This document shows positions 23,031 through 34,271 of a DNA stretch of 64,000 nt, piece after piece. Below the pieces are notes generated by a model. That model did not search any database. It was not told the DNA's origin and saw only the letters and a list, made by a program, of their open reading frames with translations. The stretch is from Paratinospora sagittata (lineage: Eukaryota; Streptophyta; Magnoliopsida; Ranunculales; Menispermaceae). The stretch is taken from the NCBI GenBank assembly GCA_035771175.1, contig CM069605.1, positions 24,878,288-24,942,287 of the forward strand, written 5' to 3'. Numbering within the stretch: the first letter of the stretch is position 1; each line of letters starts with the position of its first letter. The translations under genes and the position numbers were made by a program.

Positions 23031-23375
23031 CTATGTTACCTAGACTCGGGTATGGGTGTTGGATACGGGTACATATCTAGAGGTCTAACTTGTTCATTTT
23101 CAAATTCTGGGGTATGGGGATTCAACTATATTATATGTTGTTCTTTCATTTTTTTCTTCTTTTCACATATTTATCGTCCATTTTGCTCTCCTACTTAAGT
23201 GAATTTCTTCTATTAGTCATTATATTCTTTCATGCTTTTTCTTCTTTCCATTTGAGAATCTACATAGTAATATTCTAAAATCTAAAGTGTCGAACACATA
23301 TCCCATACCTATGTCGTATCATGAAGTATCGAACATGGTTACGTCAGGCTAAAGTAAAGAGGCAGGGTAACATAG
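23031..23375. mobile_element. MITE family M, copy 1 (345 bp)
   Basis: Termini are CTATGTTACC...GGTAACATAG (inverted). Flanking 8-mers GTTTTTAC and GTTTTTTC match at 7 of 8. The body is shared with copies at 48777-49125 and 62507-62853. It is non-coding and sits in the integrase-RT linker of copia D. Confidence 0.85.
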
Positions 23376-23985
23376 GTTTTTTCATGGTTTGTTGGATTGG
23401 ACTGAGTTGGAACATTTTGCAGCTCAAACTGATTTTGATTCGTAGCATTTGGTAATATGAACTGATTTTGACTTGTGGATTGATTTTGATCTGAAACATT
23501 TGGTAATGTGGACTGATTTTTGACTTGAAAGTGGTATAGGTGTTTCCCAAAGTATGTCACAAAAATTATCTTTACTCACTTTCTCCCCCTGAAGTGAATT
23601 TTTGGTGTAGAATGTCTGATTTTCATAAAAGGTGACATCTATGGAGATAAAGTACTTACATTGCTTGGAAGAATGACATCAATACCTTTTTTGAGTTGCA
23701 AAATATCCCAAGAAAAGGCATTTTACGGGTTCTTGGATCAAGTTTATTGTGGTCTTGGTCATGAATGTGAACAAAAGTCGTACAACCAAGAACTTAAGAT
23801 CGAGTGAGGTGAATGATTGTGGTTGTGGATAAAATTGAAGACTATTGTGTTGACATATGGTTCATCAAATAACAAGGTTTGAGAATAGCATCTTCCCTAA
23901 CATGTTTCGGAACATTGGTTGTGAAGATTATGGAACATGCTACTTCTAGGAGATGGCGATTTTTCCTTTTAGAAATATTGTTGCG

Positions 23986-24349
23986 AATTTAATTTTAAAA
24001 TTCAAAATTTTCCTGCAAGTGTACGAGTCGCACAATTAATGAAAGATTGAATATCGTCCTACCAGGATTGTAATCACTAACTAACGAAATTGATTAAATC
24101 TAAGTATATTTGAAAAAAAAAATGCGACTAAATAGCTAATGAAAATAATCCTAAAATACTAAAAATCAAATTAAAATGCGGTGGAGAATAAAAAATAGAA
24201 GACAAGGAAATTTGGATTGAACTAAGGAGCTTAAAACACTAGGGTAATGATTTCATTTGCCAATATGCATGAATTTTCAATTTTATGATAATTGATGTAT
24301 ATGTCCTAATTGAAGATTGTTACGGAGAAGAGAGAAATCTATGAGATTG
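23986..24349. other. Unassigned repeat-like stretch between copia D and B
   Basis: It includes TGCAAGTGTACGAGTCGCAC, a phrase I associate with LTR-type repeats of dicot genomes, followed by AT-rich text. No frame or clear ends are visible. Confidence 0.35.
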
Positions 24350-24557
24350 TGTTGCCATTTAGGAGTTGCCATATTTAACAGATACTAAATATGTAAAAGT
24401 TACTATGCGCATGTACAACCCTGTATCTATTTATACGGTGCTTTCCCATTGAGGCACTACAAATAAGAAATATTCCCTCCTCTCCCCCCGTGGATGTAGG
24501 CCAAAGAGCCGAACCACGTTATATTTTTGTGTTCTTATTTTATTTATTTTTACAACA
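24350..24557 (+). mobile_element. Copia B 5' LTR (about 208 bp)
   Basis: It begins TGTTGCC and ends TTTTTACAACA. The last 90 bases (CCCGTGGATGTAGGCC, GAGCCGAACCACGTTA) match the copia A LTR read on the minus strand. It is followed at once by a primer-binding-like TGGTATCAAAGC (24558), one base off the initiator-Met tRNA complement. The 5' part diverges from copia A, so the left edge is approximate. Confidence 0.7.
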
Positions 24558-27178
24558 TGGTATCAAAGCTTTAGGCTCGTACAACTAAGAATTTTTTTTG
24601 GCCTTCATTGCCGGAATCGCCTTTTTCAGCCTTCATCACCGTTGCTACCACAACTCCATCGTCGCCACAACTCCTGTTCATCGTGGCCTTCATCGCTACT
24701 GTGTTACTGCTACTATTGTTTTCGTCGCCGTGCTGCTCATTGCTGCCGTCACCACCGTCGCCGTTACCGCTACTGTTTGTCGTTGCTGCTGCTACAATCG
24801 CGTGCCTTGATTCTTGTAACTCCGTCGCTGCTGCTCGTTGCTTGAAGACTCAAACCTCTGTCGCTGTTGCCGTCGCCGCACTCCTTCGCTGCTGCTATTG
24901 TTCTGTAAGAAACGTCTTCGTTCTCTTTCCTTTCCGTCGCTCTTCTCTCTTCTTTCTCTTCTTTCTGTCTTCTCTTTCTTCTACACCTCCTTCTCTCTCT
25001 CGTCTTCTTTCCTCTTCTGCAACTCCTTCACTTTTTCTTTTTTCTTTCTTTTTAGCGCCCTAAAAAAATAAAATGTTAGTCATTTCAAAAATGATGCAGT
25101 CTGAAGAAATAGTCTCAAACCTGGAGAAATGAGAACTACCAAATATTCAAGTAGCAGACATACTCAATGAGAAAAATTACCTAAAGTGGTCTCAACTGGT
25201 TCTACCTTTTTAAAAGGTAAAGAGAAATTGAGTCACCTTTTGGGCACTGAACCGAAACTTGGAGATCCTCAGTTGGCAGCATGGGATAATGAAAATGCAT
25301 CAATAATGGCGTGGCTATGGAATTCGATGACGCCAGATATTAGTGATACATGCATGTTCCTGACCATCGCTAAAGATATTTGGGACGCCATTCACCAGAC
25401 ATACTCCAAGGCACATGATGCAGCCCAAGTATATGAAATCAAGGTTAAAACTGGAGCAGGAAAACAAGGAAACAAGATAGTCATGGAGTATGCCAATATA
25501 TTGAAAATCTCTGGCAGGAACTTGATCATTATCGGTGTATTGAGACTAAATGTCCTGAGGATGTTGTAGTTCTAAAAAACTACATTGAAAAAGATCGAGT
25601 CTATGATTTTTTGGCTGGACTCAATACTGAGTTTGATCAAGTGAGAGTTTAGATTCTTAGTAAAGAGGTCCCAACCTTGAACGAGACTATCTTTGTTATT
25701 CGGACTGAAGAAAGTAGAAGAAGTGTTATGCTCGGGGAAATGATCAGAAGACAAACACCCCAATAGTTGAATCATCAAGGGTCCCAAACCAAGATAACAA
25801 GGACAATCTACGATGTACTTATTGTCAGAAGGCCAAGCATACTGAGAGAAGTGCTGGAAACTTCATGGCAAGCCTTCGACTTCCAGTAAAGAATGGGGCT
25901 ATAAAGGAAGACAACAGAAAACCAGTGGACAAGCACATCTGTCTACTGAACAACTAGTTGTAGACTCCTTGGCGCCCGTAGGATTTAGTCAAGATGACAT
26001 TGAACGATCGAGAACTTTGCTTGGCACTCTGGACAAACCCTCAGGTATCTGTTCATTGGCACATTCAGGTAAATTTCCTCTTTCTATTGGATTCAAAGTC
26101 TTGGATAAATCTTTTGCCAATTCTTGGGTTATAGACTCTGGTGCTACTGATCACATGACTAATTCCCCAAATATATTCCACACCTATAACCCCTGTCCAA
26201 GCAGTAGGAAAATAGCCACAGCTGATGGATCATTAACCACGTTTGCTGGTATAGGAGATGTTCACATTAGTCCCACCCTTACACTCAGAAATGTCCTTCT
26301 TGTTCCAAAACTATCAACTAATCTTATCTCTATTCAAAAGCTGACCCATGATCTGAGTTGTAATGTGATTTTCTATCCTACTTACTGCGTATTTCAGGAC
26401 CAGGATTTGGGAAGATGATTGGACGTGCTAAGGAACATGACGGACTGTACTACCTTGAGACACCAGCAAATCCTATTAAGAGTAACACTTCATTTCTCTC
26501 TGAGCACTATGTTTCTAATAAAGAAAAGATCTGGCTTCATCACCGTCGCCTTGGCCATCCTTCTTTTTGGACCCTTAAAGTTATGTTCCCTTTTTTGTTT
26601 AAATCTCTGGATGTTAAAGATTTTCATTGTGAGGTGTGTGAATTGGCTAAACATAATTCATGATCCTTTTGATCTCATTCATAGTGATATTTGGGGTCCC
26701 TCTCCAATGCCAAATGTTTTTGGAGCAAGATGGTTTGTGTCTTTTATTGATGATTGTACTAGAGTCTCGTGGATATTCTTACTCAAACAAAAATCTGATG
26801 TGAACTTTGTCCTCCCAACCTTCCATAACATGATACAAATCCAGTTTGGTGCAAAAATCAAGAGATCTCGATCTGACAATGCAAGAGATTATTTTAATCA
26901 TACCTTGACCACTTACTTCATGAATCATCCTACGTTCACACCCCACAGCAGAATGGAGTCACTGAAAGGAAAAACGGCCACCTGCTTGATATAAGTGCTA
27001 CCATTCAAAAGGGATATAAGTGCTACCATTCACCATCAAAGAAGTTCTTTGTCTCTGTCGATGTCACTTTCAACGAACATGAGCCCTATTTCTCTGCTCC
27101 TTCTCTTCAGGGGGAGAGTGCAATCATGGAAGACAAGGATCGAAACTCTTCTGATTCTTTTGACCCTTTTAACCCAAG
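24558..27178 (+). pseudogene. Copia B gag-protease-integrase remnant
   Basis: Leader 24570-25090 is CT/GCT-rich like the copia A leader and gives long spurious ORFs. Gag (from about 25099) has an early TGA after SNLEK (25127) and further breaks, but keeps LSHLLGTEPKLGDPQLAAWD and a degraded zinc knuckle near 25815-25865. The protease motif VIDSGATDHMTNSPNIFHTY begins at about 26130. Integrase keeps LHHRRLGHPSFW, CEVCELAKH and IHSDIWGPSPMPNVFG, then RSDNARDYFN. At 26988-27032 a deletion with templated filler removes the rest of the core; the region resumes at the KGYKCYHxPSKKFFVS block. It ends at about 27178. Copia A is the closest relative here. Confidence 0.85.
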
Positions 27179-27186
27179 AGAATGCC

Positions 27187-28034
27187 TAAGATTGATTCCA
27201 TGATCCAACCTACATCAATACTATGCATTCCAAATCAAATTGGGTCATTAGACATTAAATAAACCATAGCTAGTCATCAGTACATCAATGCTCATCTAAG
27301 AAATCAAAACCCAACTCATCCCCTATTTATGAGAGTCAAAACCCCCATTACTGGACCAAAGAAATGAGCATGCAACTACCATGGCTAACCCTTGATCAAA
27401 ACCAACACTAGGGTGTGATTTAGGACTACAATGTGCACTACATAAGTGACATGCAAGACCTAACTCCAACCCTAGACATGCAAACTAAAACATGGTCTAA
27501 AACCCAGAAATTACAGTAGCAACAACCACCAAATCCAGCTATGTGTTGCTACTCTACCATGGAACCGAGATGAAAGAGTTTAGAGGTGAGGATCCTTACC
27601 TGGGAAGCTCAAATCTTCGACCCTAGCACCATCTCCTTCTCAAAACCCCTCTTTCTCACTTCTCTAGCTGAGAAAAAAAGAAAATAACTTGCAAATGAGC
27701 AAGGAAGCCGTGCCTTTGCTTTATAAGTGGGGTGGTGGCCCCACCAAAAACTTAAAAAAAACTGCCCAGAACGTGAGGAGCGCACTTCTCCAAGTCTAGA
27801 ACTTCAATTTTTTTCACTTAACCATTGCACACTCAATACACATCGGTATTTCGCGTATGATAGGTCGATTCCTATGTAGAAACATGCTCCGGACGCGTTT
27901 CTAACATCCACTAGTCCATTTAGGCACAAGACATGGACCTACGGGATCGAAACCACATACAAATACACATACATACGTGTATTTGGGTACTCTACAGGTC
28001 AAGATGACATCATCCTAAGGTACGAGCGTTACAT
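27187..28034 (-). mobile_element. LTR fragment, gypsy-like
   Basis: Read on the minus strand it starts TGTAACGCTCGTACC (28034). It contains a TATA-like CCACTTATAAAGC (about 27720) followed by pyrimidine-rich sequence and AGCTTCCCAGGTAAGG, the layout of a gypsy LTR U3-R. The other end at about 27187 has no TSD partner, so it is probably truncated or deleted. It separates copia B from copia C. Confidence 0.5.
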
Positions 28035-28037
28035 TTT

Positions 28038-31000
28038 TAAGTTAAAACATGAGAGGGAACCTTATTTATTGAGTAGCGTGCCGTTAAAAACTCTCTCCAT
28101 AAGTAGTTGGGAACATTCATAGAAAGCATAAGAGCCTTACTAACTTCTAAAAGGTGGCGATTTTTTAAGTTTGCAATACAATTTTGTTGGGGTGTATCCC
28201 GACAAGTACATTGATGTTGGATTCCTTTTTCGGTTAAAAAATTTCCAAAATACTGATTAAAATATTCTTTCTCATTATCAATACGTAAAATACTAATTTT
28301 AGTTTGAAATTGATTTTCAAACAATGTATGGAAATCTCTAAATAGTTTTCAACTTCAGATTTTTTATTCATTAAGTAAATCCAACATAATCTAGTATGAT
28401 CATTTATGAAAGGTACAAACCACCTTTTTCCAGTTAGAGTAGACAATTTAGAAGGTCCCCAAACATCAATGTGTATTAAATAGAAATGTTTTGAAGCCTG
28501 ATAGAGCTTTGAATTACAGGGTCTGTGTGACTCTTTGAAAAACAACACACATCACATTGAAAATTTTGATAAGGCAGTTTTTGAAACAAATTAGGAAACA
28601 AATGTTTTAAATATGCAAACCTAGGATGTCCAAATCTATAGTGCCAAATCATAATTTGTTCTCTTATAGGGAGAGAACCTACATATCATTTTAACGCCAG
28701 AGCTGGCAAATTGTCAAGGAAGAGTTCTCAAAGTAATAGAGTTCATCCTGTATTTTAGCACTGCCAATCATCATCCCCAAAGTCCTATCCTGAAATTCAG
28801 TGTAGAGAAAAAAATTACAAAACAGTTAGAATCTGGGGATAACTTGCTGACAAATAATAAGCTATAGGAAAGATTACGAACATGTAGAACATATTTCCAA
28901 ACAATATTTGCTGAAACTTGAACGAAACTTTTTCTAGCAATAGGTGACAAACTTCCATTTGCATTTCTAACTTTCTGGTTTCTAGGACAAGGAGAGTAAG
29001 TTTTAAATAAAGATGAAACACTTGTCATATGATCTGATGCACTAGAATCGATTATCCATGGTACATAAGTTATTTGACTTGATAAACTAGTAGAAAATAT
29101 ACTTGATTGGGCTAGAGAATCGGTGGGGATAGGGCTGCTAGTTCCAGGATCGGGTTTAATTAGGCTTAGGAGTTGATCAATTTGTTCTTTGCTAAGATAA
29201 TGTTGTTCAGTTTAGTTGGCAGAGGAGGATACAGTCCGCGGCTTGTCTCTTGGCTTCTAATTGCTAGTTTTCCATGAAGTTTCCAATAGGTCTCTTGGGT
29301 ATGGCGTGGTCGATTATAGTGATCACACCAAACTCTTTACTTGTCCTCTGATTTGTGGACATTAGCCTTATTAGCCGATGCTTTTTGTGCAATTAAAGAA
29401 GATTTTTCCACAAAAGTTGGTGGGCCTCCTTTTTTACCTCGCATAGCTTTCTTCTCTCCTTACTTCTACAAAGACGTCATTAACGAAGCGAAGAGGTTGC
29501 TGGCCAATGATTCTCCCCTTAACTTCATCAAACTCAACATTCAACCCTACAAGAAATCATAAAACTCTGTTGTTAGCGAGTACTTTTGAAAGTAAGCACC
29601 ATTCTCTATATCTTTCCACTTGTAATCTTTGAACATATCGAGATCTTGCCATAACCATTTCAAACTAGCAACATATTTTGTAACCGTGTAAGATCCTTGC
29701 TTGACCTCCCCAAGCTTGAGTTATTCATAGATTTGGGATTGATTATCGAGATCAGAAGACATCTAATTTAGATTGTCCCACATATCCTTGGCAAGGATCG
29801 AAAATTCGATTTCGACTTGACTTCGGTCACTTGAAAATAGGAATTAATTCGGAGAAGTTTAATTCGACATAGAGAATTTTTGTAAAAATTCGCTAAATTA
29901 GTGAAGTTTTGTATATATGCTTAAATATCTTGATTTATTGTAGTATAAGCTAAAAACTAATATAAATAGACACTTTTAATACCTAAAAATACCAATAAGT
30001 GACCTAACAAAATCAATCTTGTTAAGTGAGTTGACGAATTTGAAATGGTGGCTTTTGGTCTTAATTCCTTTTCTTTGTTTTAATATTTAATTTTGTGGCG
30101 ACTTGCTTCTCGGCCATATACTTTGCTAGTTTGAATTCCACCATACTTAATTTATTAGTTTATTATTTGAATGTATTCTTTTTAAATCTTGTTTTATAAG
30201 AGTTAACTGAAAGAAGATGGCTTTGGAAACTCTTAATTTATTTTTAAGTTTTTATCTTATTTCAACCTTATTTATTTATTTATTTACTTTCGCTTTTTTT
30301 TCTTATCTTATTGGTAATGCATATCCCATAAACTACATAATTTTTTAGCTTGTTAAATTATTTTTTAAAATTTATATTGCTATGTTGGTTGATGAAGTTG
30401 AAAATAATACATAATTATTGGTTATTTTTTTGTTTTTACGTCGAATTTCATCGAATTTTGTTGAATTTTATCGAATTTTTTTGAATTTTGTCAAATTTTA
30501 TGAAATTATTTCAACGAATTTTTGTATTTTTTATTTTACATCCACTTTGCACTTTGATGGTTAAAAAAATGGAAAAAAATTGTGGAATTTCGCCGAATTT
30601 TGGGAAATTTTTGAACGATGATCCTTGGCCATGGAATAGCTAAGGTAACTCACAATAATATCCTCTTCCATATAGAGTTAACAAGTCAGGCCATAACCAT
30701 GGAATTTTAAACATCCCAAGTTGCATGCTGACTATCTTTCTTAGGTTCAGCCTTCTCACCAGTAAGTACCCGAGTTTCCCATGACCACGGATATACATAC
30801 GCACTGACAAGGACTAGTGAAGAAACTTATTGCCATTCAACTGAATAGTGGTGATTTGGACTGAATGTTGATCCACAGGAGGGTGTATAGGTGGTTGATT
30901 TTCAATGGATATAGGTGTGGGATTAGATGAAGAGGAAATTTAGATATATTGTTTCGGGCAGGATTAAAAGGAGTTGAGAAAGAAGTCCGAGATTCCTAGG

Positions 31001-31051
31001 AGAAAACCGAATAAGCCTAGCTCTTAGAGTTGGGACTTGGCTCCGATACCG
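28038..31051 (-). pseudogene. Copia C gag-protease-integrase remnant
   Basis: Minus-strand order from the right: leader and gag (about 31040-29130, split by a hAT element at 29792-30620), a zinc-knuckle-like region near 29240-29330, protease flank (TSVSSLFKTYSPCPRNQKVR, about 29028), then integrase (HPRFAYLK-like text near 28610, LIHIDVWGPSKLSTLTGKRW, FINDHTRLCWIYLM, RIDNEKEYFN, DTPQQNCIANLKNRHLLEVS). The integrase Glu region reads CIANLKNR where relatives have VAERKNR, so the catalytic Glu is lost. RT and RNase H are absent. Its 5' LTR follows at 31052-31243. Confidence 0.8.
29792..30620. mobile_element. Non-autonomous hAT family H, copy 1 (829 bp)
   Basis: It starts CAAGGATCGAAAATTCG and ends TTTTTGAACGATG, imperfect terminal inverted repeats. 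It is flanked by exact 8-bp duplications ATCCTTGG (29784-29791 and 30621-30628). It interrupts copia C gag, whose sequence rejoins cleanly when one duplication is removed. The right end carries many TCGAATTT-type subterminal repeats. Copy 2 at 33032-33954 shares the body. No transposase frame. An 8-bp TSD with CA-G ends is the hAT signature. Confidence 0.88.
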
Positions 31052-31243
31052 TGAAGTTTTTGGGGAAAAGATATTGTATATTTCGTTATTTTTTGAATAG
31101 TACAACACTAGGTCTTTATATATTTACAATAGCTAACTTGTATAAATATAGCTAATTAGCAAGTCCTATTTTCTAGCGAATCACTAACTTTTTGCTAAAT
31201 ACAATAAAACAAAATAAATCAAGGATTTATTTCCTAAAAAACA
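31052..31243 (-). mobile_element. Copia C 5' LTR (about 192 bp)
   Basis: On the minus strand it runs TGTTTTTTAGG...CCCCAAAAACTTCA and is followed directly by CGGTATCGGAGCC, a decayed initiator-Met tRNA primer site. TG...CA ends; the outer boundary at 31243 is inferred. Confidence 0.6.
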
Positions 31244-31740
31244 ACTTTGAGAGGATCAACAAGGATTGAGTCAATCCTTTTCCAGTGGCTCCATTTGCTC
31301 CTTGGTGAATGCAAAATCTTTTGTGATGTCTCCTTGTTGTTGGGTAGAAGTGGTACTTTCAATTGTTGCTTGGAATCCCTTAGCATCACGGTTTCTGAAT
31401 ATGTTCTATCTCCAATTTGCTGGTTTGCCATGCGATTTCCAACAATTATCTGTGGTATGGTGTCATTACTTGAATAATTAATCCTCGTTCACTTGGACCT
31501 AGCTGTTACTTGGTTTACTTGTGACTCCTACATCTTTCTCCTACTTATCACTTGACTTCTTGGGATGTTGTCATAGATCAATAGTGGATCCCTAGATTTT
31601 CGATCTTGACAATTTTCTTATCATGTTTGTATAAAAACAATTGGCATATTCAAGAATCTATTTATAATAACACTATCCACGCCTTAAAGTAAAAATTGGC
31701 TCAATTATGTGGCAAGGTAATTAAAAACGTAAGACACACT

Positions 31741-32312
31741 CAAGGCGATGAGGGGCCCTTTAGCCTGAGGCGCAAGGTGCAAGGCAAGGCGTATGCCTAA
31801 GTAAAGTGAGGTGTAAAATTTTTAAAAAACTTAATTATATAATATTTTTGATAAAAGAATTCAAAATAGACAAAAATCAATAAAAAGTTTTATCATACGT
31901 CATAATGTTCATAATCATACTAATGTTTCTATTTCATAGTTGTTCTTAGTATTGTGTTTATTTCTTTTGATATTTAAAATTTAATTGAAGAAAAAAAAAC
32001 ACAAAAGCAAGGAAGAACAAGTAGCAATTATTATGCCTTTATAATATCTTATTGTTGTTATAAAACCGAAACACAAGTTTCCTTTATTGTTTTATGTTCG
32101 ATATTGTTTATCATGTATATTTATTCAAAGATGAGAGAAAAAAGTATATAATACAATATTTATTTCCTAATTAAATATTTTGTTTTTTTAAAAATTGAGG
32201 AGAAGGAAAGTGAGGCGCACTAAGGCACACCGAGGCTCACGCCTGAGGTTCGTTAAGGCCCACCTAAGGCACATGCTTGAGTTAAAGCGCCTTATCTGAG
32301 GCGCACGCCTTG
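31741..32312. mobile_element. Putative hAT-like MITE close to exon 5 (572 bp)
   Basis: Ends are CAAGGCG...CGCCTTG (inverted). Flanking 8-mers GACACACT and ATAACACT share 5 of 8. GC-rich ends carry repeated AGGCGCA/AAGGC motifs around an AT-rich centre. It ends 118 bp before exon 5. The assignment is tentative because the TSD is weak. Confidence 0.5.
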
Positions 32313-32430
32313 ATAACACTGTTATATGGATATTGCTTAAGAAACTTAGGCAATGTCTTCTTGTTTGCATTCTTATTGAAATTTGCATTCATATGATTTG
32401 GCAAATATTCATGGCGTCTTTTTCTTGCAG

Positions 32431-32625
32431 AGTGATGCAAAAAAGTTGTATACGAGGCTTACCCATTTAAAATCAAATGGTTCTAGTCAACAAAAGTTTC
32501 GACATAGTGGCTTTTTGGGATTGTTTGGACCAAAGGTTGACATTGTCAATCACTATGAAAAACAATTGGAAGATTTAGAAGAAAACGTAAGAATGGAGCA
32601 ATCAAATGTTTTATTATCAAGCCAG
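32431..32625 (+). CDS. OSCA/CSC1-like channel, exon 5
   Basis: The acceptor is TTTTTCTTGCAG (ends 32430) and the donor CCAG|GTATAA (after 32625). The exon is 195 bp, phase 0. The product is SDAKKLYTRLTHLKSNGSSQ, QKFRHSGFLGLFGPKVDIVN, HYEKQLEDLEENVRMEQSNV, then LLSSQ. The GxxGLFGxKVDxVxHYExxLxxLExxV pattern is the conserved middle of the family's cytosolic domain, including a likely coiled helix. It lies 13.4 kb from exon 4 and 16.8 kb from exon 6, yet has no lesion. Confidence 0.93.
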
Positions 32626-33031
32626 GTATAAGTTGTGTTTTTTGTTGTAATGATCTCCATGGCTATATCTAGACCATCTAAAGTTTAGTTTGAACCAATG
32701 GCAACATGTACTTTATATATTAATCAAACAATAACACTAACTTAGGGAGCTTTTGCCTTTTAAGGATCTAATTTTTGAATTCGCCCTAAACTTCGATACC
32801 TTAAAATTCATAATTTACTTGGGGATGTATGACTAACATGGAGAATTTTTGTAAAAATTCTACATTTTAGAGAAATATAAAGAATTGTATTTAAATATTT
32901 CAAAGATCAATATTTCTTTTAGATATAGTCAATTATGAAATATAATTCCTTAAATTAAGATTTGTAATCTTTGTATTACTTGATGCATATTTATAAGTAA
33001 AAAACTATTTTGTAACTTTTATTCTTAACAT

Positions 33032-33954
33032 CAAGGGTCGAAAATTCGATTTCGACTTAACTTCGGTCACTTAAAAATTGGAATTAATTCGGAGAAGTTT
33101 AATTCGACATAGAAATTGTTTGTAAAAATTTGCTAAATTAGAGAAGTTTAGAGAACTTTTGTATATATGCTTAAATATCTAGATTTATTGTAGTATAAGC
33201 TAAAAACTAATATAAATAGACACTTTTAATACATAAAAATACCAATAAGTGACCTAAGAAAATCAGTCTTGTTAAGTGGGTTGATGAATTTGAAATGATG
33301 ACTTTTGGTCTTAATTCATTTTCTTTGTTTTGATATTTAATTTTGTGGTGGCTTGCTTCTCGACCATATACTTTACTAGTTTGAATTCCACCACGCTTAA
33401 TTTATTAGTTTATTATTTGAATGTATTGTTTTTAAATCTTGTTTTATAAGAGTTAATTGAAAGAAGATGGCTTTGGAAACTCTTTTAATTTATTTTTAAG
33501 TTTTTATCTTATTTCAACTTTATTGATTTATTTATTTACTTTCGCTTCTTTTCTTATCTTATTGGTAAAACATATCCCATAAACTACATAATTTGTTAGC
33601 TTGTTAAATTATTCTTTTAAATTTATATTGCTATGTTGGTTGATGAAGTTGAAAATAATACAAAATTATTGGTATTTTTTTGTTTTCTATTCATGAAATA
33701 ACATTTTTTTTACTTTTATGTCGAATTTCATCGAATTTTGTTGAATTTTATCGAATTTTTTGTTGAGTTTTTGCATTTTTGAATTGAAAAATAGAAAGTT
33801 TATTGAAGTTAATCGATTTTTTCGAATTTTATCGAATTATTTCAGCGAATTTTTGTCTCTTTTTTTATTTTACATCCATTTCGCACTTCGGTGGTTAAAA
33901 AAAGGAAAAAAAATTGTAGAATTTCGTCGAATTTCGGGGAATTTTTGAACAATG
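33032..33954. mobile_element. Non-autonomous hAT family H, copy 2 (923 bp)
   Basis: It starts CAAGGGTCGAAAATTCG and ends TTTTTGAACAATG, with exact 8-bp duplications CTTAACAT (33024-33031 and 33955-33962). It shares nearly its whole body with copy 1 and is about 94 bp longer, mainly in the TCGAATTT-rich right end. Non-coding. Confidence 0.88.
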
Positions 33955-34135
33955 CTTAACATATACTAGAAATATATAGATTAAGTACATGTAGTTTATA
34001 AATTACAATCACTTTTATTTGAAATTAGAGTTTTGTACATCTTGTTTTGCTTGTTCCTTTAGTGATTCTTTAGTTTCTATCTAGTGCATATGAAATTATA
34101 CTTCAATCTTATATGGTTTCTTCTTCAGCACACAC

Positions 34136-34225
34136 GATGGTAATTTGGAGAATCATGTCAAATTTTTATTTCACTCACACGATGGCAATTTGGAGAATTA
34201 TGTGAAATTTTTATACCATGTTGCC
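34136..34225 (+). repeat. About 45-bp tandem duplication
   Basis: CACACGATGGTAATTTGGAG and CACACGATGGCAATTTGGAG head two imperfect copies between about 34133 and 34220. Confidence 0.75.
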
Positions 34226-34271
34226 TTGATGCCTCTAGTTTATTTATATTTGTCTAACATAACCACTCAAA

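Larger units (their letters stand above)
21007..23985 (-). pseudogene. Copia D polyprotein remnant (INT-RT-RNase H)
   Basis: Minus-strand pieces in order from the right: integrase C-terminus (about 23980-23580, with KLDPRTRKMPFLGYF- and SIDVTFYE-like text), a Gln/Asn-rich linker, DLDIPIALRRDGSFSQ (about 22840), RT (22548-21924: TWDVVKKLEERFQWDVSVFT, LSLATNLNWPLQRSDVKNVF, ECRPKKSLYGLKYSPRAWFD), and RNase H (SNAEAEFRVVPHGVYELLW and KLYCDNKAAINISRNPLHHD). The RT active site reads VYVDY instead of YVDD, so the second catalytic Asp is lost. Protease and gag are missing. A SINE (22592-22771) and a MITE (23031-23375) interrupt it. Confidence 0.85.
19062..32430 (+). other. Intron 4 (13.4 kb), filled with nested transposons
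   Basis: The intron starts GTAAGAAATC and ends TTTTTCTTGCAG. It contains an L1 tail, copia fragments D, B and C, a SINE, a hAT element and MITEs (listed separately). The stretch 19515-20603 is AT-rich without a recognisable gene. Confidence 0.9.

Noticed and set aside
24598..25071. Overlapping long + strand ORFs (Ser/Leu/Thr-rich, up to 151 codons)
   Set aside because: They are low-complexity CT-rich frames in the copia B leader; all three frames are open and none has a domain.
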